Shown: one piece after another, positions 62,048 to 64,000 of the stretch
How the letters are laid out: the number at the start of each line of letters is the position of its first letter
How positions within the stretch are numbered: position 1 is the stretch's first letter
From: Phyllobacterium bourgognense
Lineage (GTDB): Bacteria; Pseudomonadota; Alphaproteobacteria; Rhizobiales; Rhizobiaceae
DNA: 64,000 nt
Reading direction: 5' to 3'
Assembly (NCBI RefSeq): GCF_003337575.1
Contig: NZ_QPJM01000001.1
Location: forward strand, 620,001 to 684,000
Notes under the pieces: generated by a model
Databases searched by the model: none
Told to the model about the DNA's origin: nothing
What the model saw: the letters and a program-made list of their open reading frames with translations, nothing else
Program-made: the position numbers and the translations under genes

Positions 62048-63016
62048 TTATGGAATCAACAGCAGCTTGCCGGTTGTGGTCCGGCTCTCCATGTCGAGAT
62101 GCGCCCGAGCGGCTTCAGCAAGCGCATAGACGCCACCTATCTTCAACTTCAGCGAACCGTCCGCGACCCAGTCGAAAAGCTGCTGCGTACGACCGCGGAA
62201 CAGCTCCGGGGTGTGGATATGGTCGAAAAAAGTCGCATAGCCGATTTTGATGCTTTTAGGCAGCTTCATGATATCCAATGGACCGGGCCCGCCGAGCACC
62301 GGCCCGTACCAGCAAAATGTACCGCAGCGGCGGAGCGAATCGAGTGAGCCATGGAAGGTTTTTGGGCCTGAACCGTCATAGACAACATTAACGCCTTCCC
62401 CCCCGGTCAGGTGGAGGACGCCCTCTGCGAACTGTCCCTCGGTATCGACGATGACGTGATCGGCACCAGCCTCCTTTGCTGCCGCGATCTTGTCTTCCGA
62501 CGAGACGCGTCCGATCACGCGTCCGCCCTTCAACTTTATGATCTGGGTCAGGAGAAGGCCCAGCCCGCCGGCACCCGCATGAACGAGGGCGATGTCACCC
62601 GGCTGCACAGGATAGAAATCGGTGGCGAAGTGACTGGCGGTCAGACCCTGCATCATGACTGATGTGGCCGTACGATCATCCAGGGCGTCGGGAATTCTAA
62701 CAAGCGAATCTGCCAAAATGGAATGGCGCTCGGCGTAGCTTCCGGGTGCGTAGACCCAAGCAACCCGATCGCCGACTGCAAAACCATCGACCCCATCGCC
62801 GACGGATAACACGCGCCCCGCGCCTTCAACGCCGAGAATTTTCGGGTTCGCCATCTCGGTCCACGCCATGCCTAGGCGCACACCAATGTCCATGAAGTTC
62901 ACACCGGCCGCGGCGACTTCGACAACGGCATGTCCCGGCATCACCACCGGCTCTGCGCAATCGACGAAATCCATCACGTCGGTGCCTCCGACTTTTTTCA
63001 TAACCACGGCTTTCAT
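62048..63016 (-). CDS. Quinone oxidoreductase (zinc-binding-type MDR, zeta-crystallin family)
   Basis: A 322-residue NADPH-dependent MDR enzyme lacking zinc ligands: ILGVEGAGRVLSVGDGVDGF, the cofactor loop VHAGAGGLGLLLTQ and a C-terminal RTTTGKLLL. It reduces quinones or enones by one or two electrons. The TetR gene ends 50 bp upstream on the same strand, so the two may be co-transcribed. Its last 24 bp recur at 686-709. Confidence 0.9.
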   Translation of the reverse strand: MKAVVMKKVGGTDVMDFVDCAEPVVMPGHAVVEVAAAGVNFMDIGVRLGMAWTEMANPKILGVEGAGRVLSVGDGVDGFAVGDRVAWVYAPGSYAERHSILADSLVRIPDALDDRTATSVMMQGLTASHFATDFYPVQPGDIALVHAGAGGLGLLLTQIIKLKGGRVIGRVSSEDKIAAAKEAGADHVIVDTEGQFAEGVLHLTGGEGVNVVYDGSGPKTFHGSLDSLRRCGTFCWYGPVLGGPGPLDIMKLPKSIKIGYATFFDHIHTPELFRGRTQQLFDWVADGSLKLKIGGVYALAEAARAHLDMESRTTTGKLLLIP

Positions 63017-63066
63017 AGCCTCTCCTTTTCTTGACTGATTGTTCCAAAAATGGCTAAAATTTTTAC

Positions 63067-63633
63067 CTACTCAATCGCGCGAAGCGCCAGGCGTCCGAGG
63101 GATTTCAATTGCTTTCGACTTGCGCCGCTGCGTGCGGCGATGCGGATGCCCGCGACGCTCGCAAAAAGGAAATCTGCCATCGCGTCGGAGGACAAAGTTC
63201 GGCTTATATCGCCTGCGGCTTGAGCCTCTTCCAAGCGCTGGCGCGTGGCGTGCATCAAACGTCGGTCTGCGGTTTGATAAATGTGTGTGAGTTCTGGTCG
63301 GCTTTGGCCGAATTCGCAAATCGAATTGATGCCGAGGCAGGCTTGCTCCGCTGTTTTTACCACGCGATCCACCATCGCCCGGATACTATCCACCGCGCGC
63401 GGTTCATTGCGCAGCATTATGAGGTGTGCATTGGTTTCTTCTGTCGAGTAGCGCTCCACGGCGAGGCAGTAAAGCTTCCACTTGTCGCCGAACGTGTCGT
63501 ATAGGCTCTGCCTCCCGATCCTCATGGCGCGCACAAGCATGTCCGTGGATGTGCCGTCGAAGCCATGCTCGCGAAACACGCCGATTGCTGCGTCCAGCAC
63601 CTGTTCTTTGTCGAATTCCTTAGTTCGTGCCAT
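63067..63633 (-). CDS. TetR-family regulator (QOR partner)
   Basis: A 188-residue TetR protein: MARTKEFDKEQVLDAAIGVF, helix-turn-helix STDMLVRAMRIGRQSLYDTF and a C-terminal AefR/PsrA-like domain (RQRLEEAQAAGDISRTLSSD). A cysteine at EQACLGINSICEFG could sense quinones or electrophiles. It lies directly upstream of the oxidoreductase, a familiar pair. Confidence 0.88.
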   Translation of the reverse strand: MARTKEFDKEQVLDAAIGVFREHGFDGTSTDMLVRAMRIGRQSLYDTFGDKWKLYCLAVERYSTEETNAHLIMLRNEPRAVDSIRAMVDRVVKTAEQACLGINSICEFGQSRPELTHIYQTADRRLMHATRQRLEEAQAAGDISRTLSSDAMADFLFASVAGIRIAARSGASRKQLKSLGRLALRAIE

Positions 63634-63733
63634 AAGCCTCATCTAGGAATAATGGAACGATCTGTCAAGAATGACGCTGTGAAATAAACTGGACCGGCAT
63701 GGAAAACGCGGCATGGCCCATCATCAGGCAAGT

Positions 63734-63763
63734 ACAAGGGCAGCATCACAATGCTGCCCTTGT
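63734..63763 (-). terminator. Rho-independent-like terminator hairpin
   Basis: A perfect 13-bp stem (ACAAGGGCAGCAT with ATGCTGCCCTTGT, loop of four) lies 26 bp beyond the stop of the leftward alpha/beta hydrolase gene; the T tract is weak. It would end transcription before the TetR promoter region. Confidence 0.7.
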
Positions 63764-63788
63764 GAGACGGTTCGCGCCGGGAGGCCAG

Positions 63789-64000
63789 CTATTTGCCCAC
63801 GGCTGCGCTTTCAATCAGCCGCGCAACCGGTTCTGGATTTGAGACCATCACCACATGCGAAGCACCTTTGACGACGACGGTCTGGTGCGAATGCGCCCGC
63901 TCTGCCATGAATGCCAGAGACTGCGGCGGTATATTCTTGTCTTTGTCGCCGTAGATGAACCAAGACGAAATATGTTTCCAGGCTGGATCGCCCGATGCCT
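63789..64000 (-). CDS. Alpha/beta hydrolase, C-terminal part (gene continues past window end)
   Basis: The last ~69 codons of an alpha/beta hydrolase: WFIYGDKDKNIPP contains the late Asp region and VVVKGASHVVMVSNPEPVAR the catalytic histidine. The N-terminal part with the nucleophile is beyond position 64000. The pattern is that of short esterase-like proteins with an ASHVVMVS C terminus. A hairpin terminator follows. Confidence 0.8.
   Translation of the reverse strand, partial: ASGDPAWKHISSWFIYGDKDKNIPPQSLAFMAERAHSHQTVVVKGASHVVMVSNPEPVARLIESAAVGK

Overview
The window is a high-GC, densely packed stretch from an alphaproteobacterium. Many GntR, TetR, LysR and ABC-uptake genes, small ATGA-overlap operons and rhizobial-type catabolic genes suggest Hyphomicrobiales (Rhizobiaceae or Brucellaceae), probably an accessory replicon or chromosomal accessory region. 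I see no rRNA, tRNA, integrase, transposase, replication gene or CRISPR array. Taxonomy is inferred from gene content only.

Positions 1-36.4 kb are mainly catabolic. After the 3' part of a class III nucleotide cyclase comes a sugar or sugar-acid cluster: two D-tagatose/psicose 3-epimerase-type isomerases, a mandelate-racemase-family dehydratase, a FadR-type regulator, a 2-hydroxyacid dehydrogenase, and a six-gene ABC uptake operon with two ATPases and a 67-residue membrane protein. Four matching FadR-type palindromes lie in two intergenic regions, in pairs with centres 176-177 bp apart. Next is a TetR-controlled cluster in which the two halves of the plant Tm-1 architecture are separate neighbouring genes, with a cupin and an M24 peptidase. 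A GntR-controlled dehydrogenase cluster follows, then two ribose-type ABC systems each preceded by an unusual tandem-winged-helix GntR regulator. A 4-oxalomesaconate tautomerase-like gene with an SsuABC-type transporter and a divergent LysR gene closes this part.

Positions 38-50.5 kb look like an envelope or efflux islet beside a broken lpxO-like gene. It holds an isoprenylcysteine-methyltransferase-like membrane protein, an OmpR/EnvZ-type two-component pair, a patatin-like lipoprotein, a DUF3313-type lipoprotein and a complete lipoprotein-OMF/adaptor/RND pump. Three of its transcription units are preceded by the same element, two direct repeats of a CAA-N4-AAAYC type motif with an exact 17-bp period. 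This is probably the binding site of the local response regulator.

Positions 50.8-64 kb hold small regulator-target pairs (ArsR/alkene reductase, MarR/variant arginase, TetR/MFS with three clear operators, TetR/quinone oxidoreductase), a second methyltransferase-like membrane protein, a beta-lactamase-fold serine hydrolase, a partial alpha/beta hydrolase, and a 631-residue protein joining a trypsin-like protease to a DRGH (NUC1) nuclease. That fusion and the repeat-controlled envelope islet are the strongest candidates for undescribed biology. Two or three short genes (67, 58 and 41 residues) are also annotated; the first is well supported and the other two are tentative.
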